Source: JAWLHU01 sp049325315 (GTDB taxonomy: Bacteria; Bacillota; Sulfobacillia; Symbiobacteriales; Symbiobacteriaceae). From it: a stretch of DNA of 64,000 nt. The notes beneath the pieces are model-generated. The model made no database searches and was not told where the DNA came from. It was given only the letters and a program-made list of their open reading frames with translations. Made by a program: the position numbers and the translations under genes. Below are positions 25,563 to 34,095 of this stretch, piece after piece (the first letter of the stretch is position 1; each line of letters begins with the position of its first letter). The stretch covers positions 3,561 through 67,560 of the forward strand of contig JBMONB010000132.1 in NCBI GenBank assembly GCA_049325315.1, in the 5' to 3' direction.

Positions 25563-28427
25563 ATGGCTTTCCGACTCACGCCCAATGTTCGTGTGGAGCG
25601 GGACCCGCAGGGGTACGTCATGCACCTTGCCCACCTGCATGAGCCCTACACCCTGCCCGCGGGGCTCCAGGCGCCCAGCCCGCAGGCGCTGGCTGCGCAG
25701 TACCTGCACGATGTGGCTCCCCTGTACCAGATCGATCCTGCGCTCCTGCGGGACCTCTCCCGCCAGGTGGGCAAGGCCTTAACCAACGAGCCCACCCTGC
25801 TCCAGTTCGCGGAGCAGAAGGCGATCATGGAGACGCGGGTGGTCTCCTACGCCCAGACCCACTTCGGCCTGCCGGTGTGGGGGGCGGGGGTCAGCGTCTG
25901 GCTTCAGACCAACCCGCTCCGGGTGACCAGCTCGCTCTCCACCCTGCACCGCGATATCCAGATCGACCAGGTCGACCCGAATGACTTCCAGTACGCCCCC
26001 GAGCGGCTGGAGCCCGGCGCCCTGGCGAACCTGCTGGGGCTGCCGAACCAGGAGGTGCGCATCAACGGGTACCGGCTGCGCATCTACCGCTACGACCCTG
26101 CCCAGCGGTTCGACCCGGAGGCGATCCGCCACGGGGCGCCGGATATCCCGACCCACCGGGCCCCCCGGCCCGAGCCGATGGAGGCGCCGGCCCCGGTGCT
26201 GCCCCTGGCCGCCGTGCCCGACGAGATCCAGGCCGGGCGTCACTACGTGGTGGTCGAGGCGCTCTTCACCGCCGCGGCCCCCGGGTACGAGGAGATGAAC
26301 TGGCGGGCCTTCATCGAGCCCATGTCCGGGGCGGTCCTCTACCTGCGGGCCTTCGTGGCCCATGCGACCGGCTCGATCTACGAGCGGGATCCGATCACGG
26401 CCACCGGCAACACCATGATCACCGCCGGCTCATCGGCCGCCACGCTCGATGCGCTGCGCACGGTGGTCACCCTGCCCGGTCTCACCGCCCCGAGCCCCGG
26501 CGCCGAGCAGGCCCTGGCGGGCGAGTATGTGCGGCTGACCAACATCACCGATCCGGCGGTGGCTGCGCCTACCGAGCCGCTGCCCGGCACCTTCACCTAC
26601 TCGGTGCCCACCGACGACTTCGCAGCGGTCAACGCCTACTACCACTCCGACGCGGTCTTCCGTATGGTCCAGGAGATGGGCTTTGACATGAGCCAGTACT
26701 TCGATGGCACCAGCTTCCCGGTGCGGGTCGACCACCGGGCCACCATTGGCGGCAGCTGCCCGGGTGGCAACTGCGTCAACGCCCAGGCGCCGGGCAACGT
26801 CACCGGCACCGGCTCCGACGGCTTCCGGTACGCCCTGGTCGCCGCCGGCCAGCCGGTGGGCATCGCCTCGGATTACCGGGTGGTGCTCCACGAGTTCGGC
26901 CATGCGATCCTCTGGGACAGCGTCCATGACGCCAACTTCGGCTTTGCCCACAGCGCCGGCGACAGCCTGGCGGCAATCCTCTGCGATCCGGCCTCCCAGG
27001 CGCCCGACCGCTTCCAGACCTTCCCCTGGGTCCTGCCCAACCGGCGGCACGACCGGGCGGTCAGCGACGGGTGGGCCTGGGGCGGCTTCCGGGACGTGGG
27101 CGGATACAACAGCGAGCAGATCCTCTCCACCACCATGTTCCGCCTCTACCGCTCCCTCGGCGGCGATTCGACCAGCCTCGACCTGCAGCGCTACGCTGCC
27201 CGCTGGGCCTCCTACCTGATCATCCGGGCGATCGGCTCGCTGGCCACCAACCCGGTCACCCCGACCCCCAGCGCCGGCGTCTTCGCCACCGCCCTGATGA
27301 ACGCCGACATCGGCACCACCCTCTTCGAGGGGATCGGCGGCGGCGCCGCCCACAAGGTGATCCGGTGGGCCTTTGAGAAGCAGGGGCTCTACCAGCCGGC
27401 CGGCGCCCCGACCCCGGTGGCCGCCGAGGGCGCTCCGCCCGAGGTCGATGTCTACATCGACGATGGCCGGGCCGGCGAGTACACCTTCCTGGGCAACCAC
27501 TGGTCGACCACCGAGATCTGGAACCGGCTGATGCCCGACAGCGGGCTGGCGCACCAGACCCCGGTGGTGGGGCAGCCCAACTACGCCTATGTCCGCATTC
27601 GAAACCGGGGGACCCAGAACGCCACCTCCGTGGTGGTGAAGGGCTACCACTGCCGGCCATCCACCGGCCTGCGCTGGCCCGACGACTGGCAGCCCATGAC
27701 CACCGCCGAGATCACCCTGCCCGCCGCCCTGGCCCCCGGCGCCAGCACCATCGTCGGGCCCTTCGAGTGGATGCCGCACGAGGTGGGCCATGAGTGCCTG
27801 CTGATGGCGGTCTCCGCCGCCGGCGATGCGGCCAACACCGAGACGGTGGCCGGGCCGATCCCCGAGTGGTGGCTGGTCCGCAACGACAACAACATCGCCC
27901 AGCGGAACGTGGCCCCCGTGCCCGCCGGCGGCGGCGCCCTCAACCTGGCGGCCGCCTTCCGTGGGCGCCACTTCTGGGTCAACAACCCCTTCGAGAAGTC
28001 GGTCGAGGTGCGGCTCGAGGTGGTCATGCCCGACTTCCTGCGGGAGCGGCAGTACGAGCTGCAGTTCACCAGCCCGGGCGGCGCCGCCTTCTCCCTGGCT
28101 TCTCGCGCCGACCGCGAGGTGGTCATGCAACTGAAGACCGGCCTCGACTTCACGCCGGCTGACCTGGAGCAGTATGGCCGGGAGGCGGCGATCCAGGTCA
28201 ATGCTTACGTGGACGGGATCCTCACCGGCGGCATGACCTACCAGCTCGACGCCAAGATGAAGGCGCCGGCCCAGGAGCGGCCCCAGGCCCCCAACCAGCC
28301 GGAGCCCGAGTGCGGCGCCAACGTCGGGCAGCTGCTGAACTGCGTCGACATGTCGGGCGCCGAGGTCAAGAAGGTCCGGGTCAAGAAGGTGACGGTCGAC
28401 ATTCACTTCAAGGAAGAGGAGTGCTAG
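25563..28427 (+). CDS. Large HExxH metallopeptidase-like protein without signal peptide
   Basis: 954 residues; ATG at 25563 follows AAGGGAGGACCC. Residues 443-447 are HEFGH in DYRVVLHEFGHAILWD, a zinc-metallopeptidase core of gluzincin type; upstream residues resemble a propeptide (PFAM FTP-like) region and downstream lie two beta-rich domains and a lysine-rich tail ending KKVTVDIHFKEEEC. A CPGGNC pair precedes the active site. No N-terminal signal peptide or membrane helix is visible, odd for a fungalysin/thermolysin-like protein; it may be cytoplasmic, exported by another route or non-classical. Monocistronic: terminator follows. Confidence 0.75.
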   Translation: MAFRLTPNVRVERDPQGYVMHLAHLHEPYTLPAGLQAPSPQALAAQYLHDVAPLYQIDPALLRDLSRQVGKALTNEPTLLQFAEQKAIMETRVVSYAQTHFGLPVWGAGVSVWLQTNPLRVTSSLSTLHRDIQIDQVDPNDFQYAPERLEPGALANLLGLPNQEVRINGYRLRIYRYDPAQRFDPEAIRHGAPDIPTHRAPRPEPMEAPAPVLPLAAVPDEIQAGRHYVVVEALFTAAAPGYEEMNWRAFIEPMSGAVLYLRAFVAHATGSIYERDPITATGNTMITAGSSAATLDALRTVVTLPGLTAPSPGAEQALAGEYVRLTNITDPAVAAPTEPLPGTFTYSVPTDDFAAVNAYYHSDAVFRMVQEMGFDMSQYFDGTSFPVRVDHRATIGGSCPGGNCVNAQAPGNVTGTGSDGFRYALVAAGQPVGIASDYRVVLHEFGHAILWDSVHDANFGFAHSAGDSLAAILCDPASQAPDRFQTFPWVLPNRRHDRAVSDGWAWGGFRDVGGYNSEQILSTTMFRLYRSLGGDSTSLDLQRYAARWASYLIIRAIGSLATNPVTPTPSAGVFATALMNADIGTTLFEGIGGGAAHKVIRWAFEKQGLYQPAGAPTPVAAEGAPPEVDVYIDDGRAGEYTFLGNHWSTTEIWNRLMPDSGLAHQTPVVGQPNYAYVRIRNRGTQNATSVVVKGYHCRPSTGLRWPDDWQPMTTAEITLPAALAPGASTIVGPFEWMPHEVGHECLLMAVSAAGDAANTETVAGPIPEWWLVRNDNNIAQRNVAPVPAGGGALNLAAAFRGRHFWVNNPFEKSVEVRLEVVMPDFLRERQYELQFTSPGGAAFSLASRADREVVMQLKTGLDFTPADLEQYGREAAIQVNAYVDGILTGGMTYQLDAKMKAPAQERPQAPNQPEPECGANVGQLLNCVDMSGAEVKKVRVKKVTVDIHFKEEEC

Positions 28428-28448
28428 GCAAAGGCCCAGCAATCAGGG

Positions 28449-28492
28449 GGAGTCCCCGGAGACGGCGTCGGCCACTCCGGGGGCTCCTTTTT
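28449..28492 (+). terminator. Rho-independent terminator after the HExxH gene
   Basis: Arms GGAGTCCCCGGAG and CTCCGGGGGCTCC with a 13-base loop, followed by TTTTT. Confidence 0.9.
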
Positions 28493-28527
28493 CGCGTCAG
28501 TGATAGCTGTCACGCAACTTTCGGGCA

Positions 28528-28593
28528 AATGTCCTGATCCCTTTGTACCAATGTCCTGCTCACCATAGATACAAGTAACTATTTGGAAAATAG
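28528..28593. promoter_or_regulatory. Promoter-proximal direct and inverted repeats
   Basis: AATGTCCTG occurs twice (28528-28536 and 28550-28558), 22 bases apart, about two helical turns on one DNA face. A perfect inverted repeat CTATTT-GGA-AAATAG lies at 28579-28593. Both sit in an unusually AT-rich stretch before the regulator operon and probably belong to its promoter. Confidence 0.4.
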
Positions 28594-28653
28594 ATCCGAG
28601 TATTCGGGAGGAATTATCGTTCAAGCGAGAAATAACCCGCCTTAGAGACATGT

Positions 28654-28676
28654 CGCTCATCACTGATGATGGGCGA
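28654..28676. promoter_or_regulatory. Operator candidate 1 of the FCD-regulator regulon
   Basis: CGCTCATCACTGATGATG: perfect CATCA-C-TGATG core within weaker outer arms (CGCTCATCA / TGATGGGCG). The same palindrome recurs at 29921 and 41231. It lies immediately before the 28686 gene. Confidence 0.6.
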
Positions 28677-28685
28677 AGGGAAGTG

Positions 28686-29156
28686 GTGAGTGCGCACATG
28701 GTGGCCACAGATCCCTATGCACGCAAGCTCTTTGACCAGAATCCGTACGCGGAATCGACCCCGGTGCGGGGGCGGTTGGTCACCGTTCTGCACGCCAGCG
28801 TGCAAGGGCGCAACCTTCAGTTGATCAACCCGATCTCCCGTGCGCTCCGGCAGCATGATGTGCATGAACTGATCATCACGGACGAGAAGGCAGGCCCCGG
28901 TTCCCAGGTAGGACGGGTCTGGTATGCCGGCTTCTTTGAGGTAGAGGTGGGGGGAATGGCGATCGTGGGCGCCCCGGTCACCGTGGGTGACCGCATCATC
29001 GGCGAGTTGATCGGCTTCGACGAGACCCACATGCCCAACCACCTCAACATCGTTCTCCGGTCTGATTCACCTGCCACGGGGCTGGAGCTCGGGCTCCGGC
29101 TCGAGAACCCGATCACCTTCGCCGGTCGAACCCGGCCCGCCTCAGAAAGCGAGTAA
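28686..29156 (+). CDS. Conserved-looking protein of unknown function, first gene of the aminomutase-like regulon
   Basis: 156 residues. The start is uncertain: the frame reaches back to 28650, but that would include the operator palindrome; GTG at 28686, 5 bases after AAGGG, is chosen. The sequence is soluble and glycine/valine rich (RGRLVTVLHASVQGRNLQLINPISRALRQHDVHELIITDEKAGPGSQVGRVWYAGFFEVEVGG), suggesting a small beta-barrel domain, with no cysteines or catalytic motif I recognise. It lies 5 bases upstream of the regulator gene. Possible roles include ligand-binding or regulation of the pathway; no function is assigned. Confidence 0.7.
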   Translation: MSAHMVATDPYARKLFDQNPYAESTPVRGRLVTVLHASVQGRNLQLINPISRALRQHDVHELIITDEKAGPGSQVGRVWYAGFFEVEVGGMAIVGAPVTVGDRIIGELIGFDETHMPNHLNIVLRSDSPATGLELGLRLENPITFAGRTRPASESE

Positions 29157-29161
29157 CTCCT

Positions 29162-29878
29162 GTGTCAGACAACCATGAAGTCGAGTTTTTGGTCCTCACG
29201 TTTCTGGACCAGACCACAGAACCGGTGGGTTCCGGCGCCGTCTGTGAGTGGCTCCGGCACCATGGCCAACTCACCAGCGAGGCCACGGCCGGGCGGTTCC
29301 TCCGGGAGCTGGACCACCGGGGGCTGACCCAGCGGCTCGGGTTTCGGGGCAGGTGTCTCACCCCCCTGGGGCAGAGCCGGTTGGCTGAGCTTCGCCGGGA
29401 GCGGGCGGTGACCGCCTCCTCGTCCAAGCTGGTCGATGCCTTGCGGGCCCGGGATCTGGACGACCTGGTAGAGGTGCTGGCAGCGCGGCGGGCGCTGGAG
29501 CGGGAGATCGCCCGGCTGGCCGCCCTGCACGCCACCGACGAAGACCTGGCGGTCCTGGAGGTGCTGGTGCGCCACTATGAGACCGCCGACCCCGCCACGG
29601 TCGATGGCGCCGACTTCGCCATTCACGAGCGAATGGCTGCCATGGCCGGCAACAAGGTGCTGCAGGCGGCCACCCGGCTGATCCACGACGAGGCGGAGGC
29701 CTTCCCGATTCCGGCGGCGCTGCGCAGGCGGCTGAAGCCGGTCCTGGAGCGCCAGCACCGGGACCTGCTGGAGGCGCTCCGGCAGCGGGATGCCGACCGG
29801 GCCGAGTCGGTGATGATCGCCCACCTGGACTTGCTGATCGAGAGCGTACAGAACCACCAGCGGCCGCGGCGCCGCTAG
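29162..29878 (+). CDS. Transcription regulator: NrpR-like winged helix fused to an FCD (FadR C-terminal) domain
   Basis: 238 residues starting GTG. Residues 1-75 (VLTFLDQTTEPVGSGAVCEWLRHHGQLTSEATAGRFLRELDHRGL) resemble the NrpR/RNase R-type winged helix rather than the GntR helix normally joined to FCD. Residues 90-230 are an all-helical FCD domain (LVEVLAARRALEREIARLAA, DFAIHERMAAMAGN, HRDLLEALRQRDADRAESVMIAHLD), which in relatives binds small organic acids, often through a metal. Located directly upstream of the oxidoreductase operon and flanked by two copies of the palindrome that I propose as its operator. Confidence 0.85.
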   Translation: MSDNHEVEFLVLTFLDQTTEPVGSGAVCEWLRHHGQLTSEATAGRFLRELDHRGLTQRLGFRGRCLTPLGQSRLAELRRERAVTASSSKLVDALRARDLDDLVEVLAARRALEREIARLAALHATDEDLAVLEVLVRHYETADPATVDGADFAIHERMAAMAGNKVLQAATRLIHDEAEAFPIPAALRRRLKPVLERQHRDLLEALRQRDADRAESVMIAHLDLLIESVQNHQRPRRR

Positions 29879-29920
29879 TCCCGGGGCCCGACCCGAGCCC
29901 CGGAACACTCCCATCTCGCT

Positions 29921-29945
29921 GGCTGCTCACCAGTGATGAGCAGCC
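29921..29945. promoter_or_regulatory. Operator candidate 2 before the 2-oxoacid oxidoreductase operon
   Basis: Outer arms GGCTGCTCA and TGAGCAGCC are perfectly complementary; the centre CACCAGTGATG has one mismatch. The best-formed copy, ending 6 bases before the AGGAGG of the next gene, so binding would block transcription or initiation. Confidence 0.7.
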
Positions 29946-29963
29946 GGACCAGGAGGAATGCAG

Positions 29964-31097
29964 ATGTCCAACGTCAACAGACGGCTGCTCCAGGGGAACG
30001 AGGCATGCGCCGAGGCCGCCGTGGCGGCAGGCTGCCGGTTCTACGCCGGGTATCCGATCACCCCGTCCTCGGAGATCGCCGAGTTCATGTCCCGCCGGAT
30101 GCCGAAGGTGGAGGGGCTCTACATTCAGATGGAAGATGAGATCGCCTCCATCGCGGCGATCATCGGCGCCTCCCTCACCGGGACCAAGGTGATGACCGCC
30201 ACCTCCGGCCCGGGCTTCAGCCTGATGCAGGAGAACCTGGGCTACGCCGCCCTGGCGGAGATCCCGCTGGTGGTGGTCAACGTCCAGCGGGTCGGCCCCA
30301 GCACCGGCATGCCGACCCTGCCCGCCCAGGGCGATGTGATGCAGGCCCGGTGGGGCACCCACGGCGATCACCCGATCGTGGTGCTCTGCCCCTCTTCGGT
30401 GGAGTCGTACTACAACCTGACGCTCGAGGCGTTCAACATCGCCGAGGAGCTGCGGGTGCCGGTGGTCCTGCTCAGCGATGAGGTGGTGGGCCACATGCGT
30501 GAGATCGTCACCCTGCCGGACCCGGCGAGCCTGAAGCTCTCCCACCGGCCGGCGCCCACCGACCCGCCCGAGTCCTACAAGCCCTACAAGGCGCCCGAGA
30601 ACGGGGTTCCGCCGATGGCCTCCTTCGGCGACGGCTACCTCTTCCACGTGACCGGCCTCTACCACGGGGAAGACGGCTTCCCCACCAACGACCCCCGAGT
30701 CGCCTCCCGGTTGATCCGCCGGCTCCACGAGAAGCTGGAGCGGGCCGCCGACCGGCTGGCGCTGACCGAGGAGCTTCTGCTCGACGACGCCGAGGTGGCG
30801 GTGGTGGCCTACGGCTCCACGGCCCGGGCTGCGGAGAGCGCCGTGCGGGCCGCCCGGGCCCAGGGGATCAAGGCCGGGCTGCTCAGCCTCCAGTGCCTCT
30901 GGCCCTTCCCGACCGCCCAGGTCGCCATGCTGGCGAAGCGGGTCAAGTCGATCGTGGTGGCCGAGATGAACCTGGGGCAGCTGGTGGGCGAGGTCGAGCG
31001 GGCGGCGGCGGGCAGCGCCCCGGTCCGCTTCGTGGGTAGGGTTGGCGGCGAGTTGTTCACCCCGGACGAGATCCGGGCGGCGATAGCGGAGGTGTAA
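29964..31097 (+). CDS. 2-oxoacid:ferredoxin oxidoreductase, alpha subunit
   Basis: 377 residues. ATG at 29964 has AGGAGG 7 bases upstream; the ATG at 29958 is too close. Family hallmarks: QGNEACAEAAVAAGCRFYAGYPITPSSEI, MEDEIASIAAIIGAS, TATSGPGFSLMQENLGYA, and the C-terminal domain with VAVVAYGSTARAAESAVRAAR. It carries the TPP pyrimidine/transketolase and C-terminal domains of VorB/KorA-type subunits. With gamma, delta and beta genes it makes a four-subunit enzyme converting a 2-oxoacid plus CoA to acyl-CoA, CO2 and reduced ferredoxin. Substrate is not readable from sequence. Confidence 0.93.
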   Translation: MSNVNRRLLQGNEACAEAAVAAGCRFYAGYPITPSSEIAEFMSRRMPKVEGLYIQMEDEIASIAAIIGASLTGTKVMTATSGPGFSLMQENLGYAALAEIPLVVVNVQRVGPSTGMPTLPAQGDVMQARWGTHGDHPIVVLCPSSVESYYNLTLEAFNIAEELRVPVVLLSDEVVGHMREIVTLPDPASLKLSHRPAPTDPPESYKPYKAPENGVPPMASFGDGYLFHVTGLYHGEDGFPTNDPRVASRLIRRLHEKLERAADRLALTEELLLDDAEVAVVAYGSTARAAESAVRAARAQGIKAGLLSLQCLWPFPTAQVAMLAKRVKSIVVAEMNLGQLVGEVERAAAGSAPVRFVGRVGGELFTPDEIRAAIAEV

Positions 31098-31100
31098 GCG

Positions 31101-31649
31101 ATGCGTACGGAGATTCGCCTGGCCGGCAGCGGCGGACAAGGGTTGATCCTGGGCGGCATCGTCTTGGCGGAAGCCGCCGGGCTCTACGACGGAAAGCACG
31201 TGGTTCAGTCTCAGGTCTACGGTCCCGAGTCCCGCGGCGGGGCCAGCCGGGCCGATGTGATCGTGAGCGAGGACCCGGTGGACTACCCCAAGGCAACGAC
31301 CCCCGATGTGCTCCTGGTGATGAGCCAGGAGGCCTACGCCAAGTTCGGCAAGCAGGTCAAGGCCGGCGGGCTCCTGCTGTACGACTCCGACCAGGTGGAG
31401 CCGGCCGCCGGGAACGCCCGGGCGGTGGGGCTGCCCCTGACCCGGGTCGCCCGGGAGGAGATCGGGCGGACGATCACCGCCAACATGGTGGCGCTGGGCG
31501 CCGTGGCAGCGCTCACGGGCGTGGTCTCCCGCCCGGCGCTGGAGACGGCGGCGGCCAACCGGGCCCCCAAGGGAACCAAGGAGATCAATCTAGCGGCCAT
31601 CCGCAAGGGATACGACCTGGCGGAAGCGGTCAGGGAGGGCGTGCGATGA
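31101..31649 (+). CDS. 2-oxoacid:ferredoxin oxidoreductase, gamma subunit
   Basis: 182 residues. N-terminus EIRLAGSGGQGLILGGIVLAEAA with QVYGPESRGGASRADVIVS, the defining gamma-subunit motifs. Three bases after the alpha gene and overlapping the delta gene by four (ATGA), so tightly coupled. Confidence 0.93.
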   Translation: MRTEIRLAGSGGQGLILGGIVLAEAAGLYDGKHVVQSQVYGPESRGGASRADVIVSEDPVDYPKATTPDVLLVMSQEAYAKFGKQVKAGGLLLYDSDQVEPAAGNARAVGLPLTRVAREEIGRTITANMVALGAVAALTGVVSRPALETAAANRAPKGTKEINLAAIRKGYDLAEAVREGVR

Positions 31650-31906
31650 AGGCGACAGAAGCCCTGACGAAGCCTTTGGAAGAGAGCGCAGAGCAGGTGG
31701 CGACCGAGGTGGTGGAGGTCCCCGAGATCCGCATCAACTTCGACTTCTGCAAGGGGTGCTCCATCTGCATCTCGATGTGCCCCGAAGACGTCTACGTGGC
31801 CGACCGTGACGGCAAGCCGGTCGTGGTTCAGCCCGACATGTGCATCTGGTGTGAGCGGTGCGAGATCTACTGTCCCGACTTCGCCATCAACCTGGTTGGA
31901 AAGTGA
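31646..31906 (+). CDS. 2-oxoacid:ferredoxin oxidoreductase, delta subunit (2[4Fe-4S] ferredoxin)
   Basis: 86 residues with two clusters of the form CxxCxxCxxxCP: FDFCKGCSICISMCPED and DMCIWCERCEIYCPDF. Acts as the internal electron carrier from the TPP enzyme to external ferredoxin. The N-terminal 30 residues are acidic and lack a motif. Start overlaps the gamma stop. Confidence 0.94.
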   Translation: MKATEALTKPLEESAEQVATEVVEVPEIRINFDFCKGCSICISMCPEDVYVADRDGKPVVVQPDMCIWCERCEIYCPDFAINLVGK

Positions 31907-31917
31907 GGGGGGACGGA

Positions 31918-32727
31918 ATGGCAATGCGCATCGTGGACAGCGTGGAGATGATCGAGGAGTACTTCCGGCCCAAGCTTCCCACCATCTGGTGCCCCGGCTG
32001 CGCCCACGGCATCGTCACCAAGGCGCTGGTCAAGGCGGTCGGCGAGCTGGGACTCGACCGGACCAAGACCGTGCTGGTCTCCGGCATCGGCTGCTCGTCG
32101 CGCACCACCGGCTACCTTGACTTCGGCACGATCCACACCACCCATGGCCGGGCCCTGGCCTTCGCCACCGGAATCAAGCTGGCCCGCCCCGAGCTGAAGG
32201 TGATCGTGATCAGCGGCGACGGCGACGCCTCGGCGATCGGCGGCAACCACCTGATCCACGCCGCCCGGCGGAATATCGACCTGACCCTCATGGTCTACCA
32301 GAACGGCACCTACGGCATGACCGGCGGCCAGTACTCCCCGACCACCGAGACCGGCATGGTGACCACCACCTCGGCGTCAGGCCATCTGGAGCGCCCCTTC
32401 GACCTGTGCGACCTCGCCAAGGCCGCCGGCGCCACCTACGTGGCCCGCGGCACCGCCTACCACTTCGACATGCTCTGGCGGCTGATGGTCAAGGCGATCG
32501 AGCACAAGGGCTTCAGCTTCATGGAGGCGATGTCCTCCTGCCCCACCTACGCCGGCCGCCTGAACAGCATGGAGTCCGGAACCGAGGCCCTGATTGCCAT
32601 GCGGGAGCAGGCGGTGCTTCCGGGCGGCTCAGTCTCCCGGGCCGACCAGTATCCCATCGGCGTCTTGCACCAGAGCAGCGCCCCGGAGTGGTACGACGTC
32701 TACCGCAGCCTCATGCCCAACCGGTGA
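31918..32727 (+). CDS. 2-oxoacid:ferredoxin oxidoreductase, beta subunit (TPP-binding)
   Basis: 269 residues from the ATG at 31918 after GAGGGGGGA (31924 is an alternative). Seen: TIWCPGCAHGIVTKAL near the N-terminus, SGIGCSSRTTGYLDF, HGRALAFATGIKLA, the TPP/Mg motif SGDGDASAIGGNHLIHAARRN and NGTYGMTGGQYSPTT. Completes the four-subunit complex; 24 bases before the FAD-protein gene. Confidence 0.93.
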   Translation: MAMRIVDSVEMIEEYFRPKLPTIWCPGCAHGIVTKALVKAVGELGLDRTKTVLVSGIGCSSRTTGYLDFGTIHTTHGRALAFATGIKLARPELKVIVISGDGDASAIGGNHLIHAARRNIDLTLMVYQNGTYGMTGGQYSPTTETGMVTTTSASGHLERPFDLCDLAKAAGATYVARGTAYHFDMLWRLMVKAIEHKGFSFMEAMSSCPTYAGRLNSMESGTEALIAMREQAVLPGGSVSRADQYPIGVLHQSSAPEWYDVYRSLMPNR

Positions 32728-32750
32728 CCGAGTAAAGGAGGTAGCAAGGA

Positions 32751-34046
32751 ATGAAACGAGTCGTAGTCGTTGGCGGTGGCTGGGCGGGTTGTGCTGCCAG
32801 TCTCATGGCAGCCAAGGCAGGCGCTGAGGTGATTCTGCTGGAGAAGACCGACCTCTTGCTGGGAACCGGACTGGTGGGCGGCATTATGCGCAACAACGGC
32901 CGGTTCACGGCGACCGAGGAGATGATCGCCCTGGGCGGCGGTGAGCTCTTCGAGGCCTGTGACCGGGTGGCGACCCACCGCAACATCGAGTTTCCCGACC
33001 ACAAGCATGCCACGCTCTACAACGTCTCCCTGATCGAGCCGGAGGTCCGGCGGATCCTGGTGGAGGCGGGCGTGAAGATCCAGTTCCAGGCCCGGGTGAC
33101 CGGGGTGAAGATGGAGGGCGGCAAGGTTCGGGCGATCCAGACCAAGGGCGCGGCGCCGATTACCGCCGACGCCTTTGTGGACGCCACCGGCAGCGCCGGA
33201 CCGCCCGGCAACTGCACCAAGTACGGCGAGGGCTGCGTCATGTGCGTCCTGCGCTGCCCCACCTTCGGCGGCCGCGTCAGCCTGGCCGGCCTCTGCGGGG
33301 TGCAGGAGGCGATGTCGGTCAGCGCCGACGGACGGGTCGGGGCGCTGAGCGGCTCCTGCAAGCTCTCCAAGGACTCGCTGGAGCCCTGGGTGCTGAAGGA
33401 GCTGGAGGAGAAGGGGGTCGTGGTGCTCCCGATTCCCGAGACCCTTCAGGACTCCTCCAAGCTGGGCGGCAAGGCCTGCCAGCAGTACGCCGGCGGCGCC
33501 TACGCGGCCAACGCCGTCATTCTCGACACCGGCCACGCCAAGCTGATGACCTCCTACATGCCCCTGGAGAAGCTCCACGGGATTCCCGGCCTGGAGAAGG
33601 CCCGCTATATCGATCCGTACTCCGGCAGCGTCCATAACTCGGTCCGCTACCTGGCCATGGCGCCGCACGACCTGGCGCTGAAGGTCAACGGGGTGGAGAA
33701 CCTCTTCGCCGGCGGCGAGAAGGCCGGGCCGCTGGTGGGCCACACCGAGGCGATGGTCACCGGCACCCTGGCCGGGTACAACGCCGTTCGCTCCGCCTTC
33801 GGCCTGGCGCCGCTGGCCCTGCCCGTCTCCCTGGCGGTGGGCGATGCGATCACCCTGGTCACCAGCAACTACGACGTCCCCGGCGGTTGGGCGAAGAAGT
33901 ACACCTTCTCGGGCTCCTTCTACTTTGAGCGCATGCGCCAGCTGGGTCTCTACACCACCGACACCGCCGCCATTCGGGAGCGCGTCCGGGCCGCCGGCCT
34001 GGAGAACGTCTTTGCCAGGCAGGCCACGGAGGCCATGGTCGGCTAG
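32751..34046 (+). CDS. FAD-dependent oxidoreductase with a cysteine cluster
   Basis: 431 residues; AAGGAGG upstream. The N-terminal FAD motif is VVVVGGGWAGCAASLMAAKAGAEVILLEKTD, and a second FAD contact lies near the C-terminus (NLFAGGEKAGPLVGHTEAMVTGTLAGYNA), giving a GidA/fumarate-reductase-like layout. Around residue 162 it has GEGCVMCVLRCPTFGG plus GLCG, a CxxCxxxC pattern that could hold an Fe-S cluster or redox disulphide. Located between the oxidoreductase subunits and the PLP/B12 genes, it may oxidise an amino or hydroxy acid intermediate. Exact family not identified. Confidence 0.85.
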   Translation: MKRVVVVGGGWAGCAASLMAAKAGAEVILLEKTDLLLGTGLVGGIMRNNGRFTATEEMIALGGGELFEACDRVATHRNIEFPDHKHATLYNVSLIEPEVRRILVEAGVKIQFQARVTGVKMEGGKVRAIQTKGAAPITADAFVDATGSAGPPGNCTKYGEGCVMCVLRCPTFGGRVSLAGLCGVQEAMSVSADGRVGALSGSCKLSKDSLEPWVLKELEEKGVVVLPIPETLQDSSKLGGKACQQYAGGAYAANAVILDTGHAKLMTSYMPLEKLHGIPGLEKARYIDPYSGSVHNSVRYLAMAPHDLALKVNGVENLFAGGEKAGPLVGHTEAMVTGTLAGYNAVRSAFGLAPLALPVSLAVGDAITLVTSNYDVPGGWAKKYTFSGSFYFERMRQLGLYTTDTAAIRERVRAAGLENVFARQATEAMVG

Positions 34047-34095
34047 CCACCCCCCGAATCCCTACCACCTATCCCAATAAGAGAGGGAGCGCATC

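Noticed and set aside
27776..27792. Second HExxH-like string (HEVGH) in the large metallopeptidase-like protein
   Set aside because: It lies in a C-terminal beta-sandwich within a W.P...GH.CLL pattern typical of adhesion-like domains, so it is probably chance rather than a second active site.
26430..28442. Very long minus-strand ORF (670 aa) and similar long antisense frames throughout
   Set aside because: GC-rich third positions create long antisense frames; the products are Gly/Arg/His/Val-rich without motifs, and all lie opposite genes with recognised domains.
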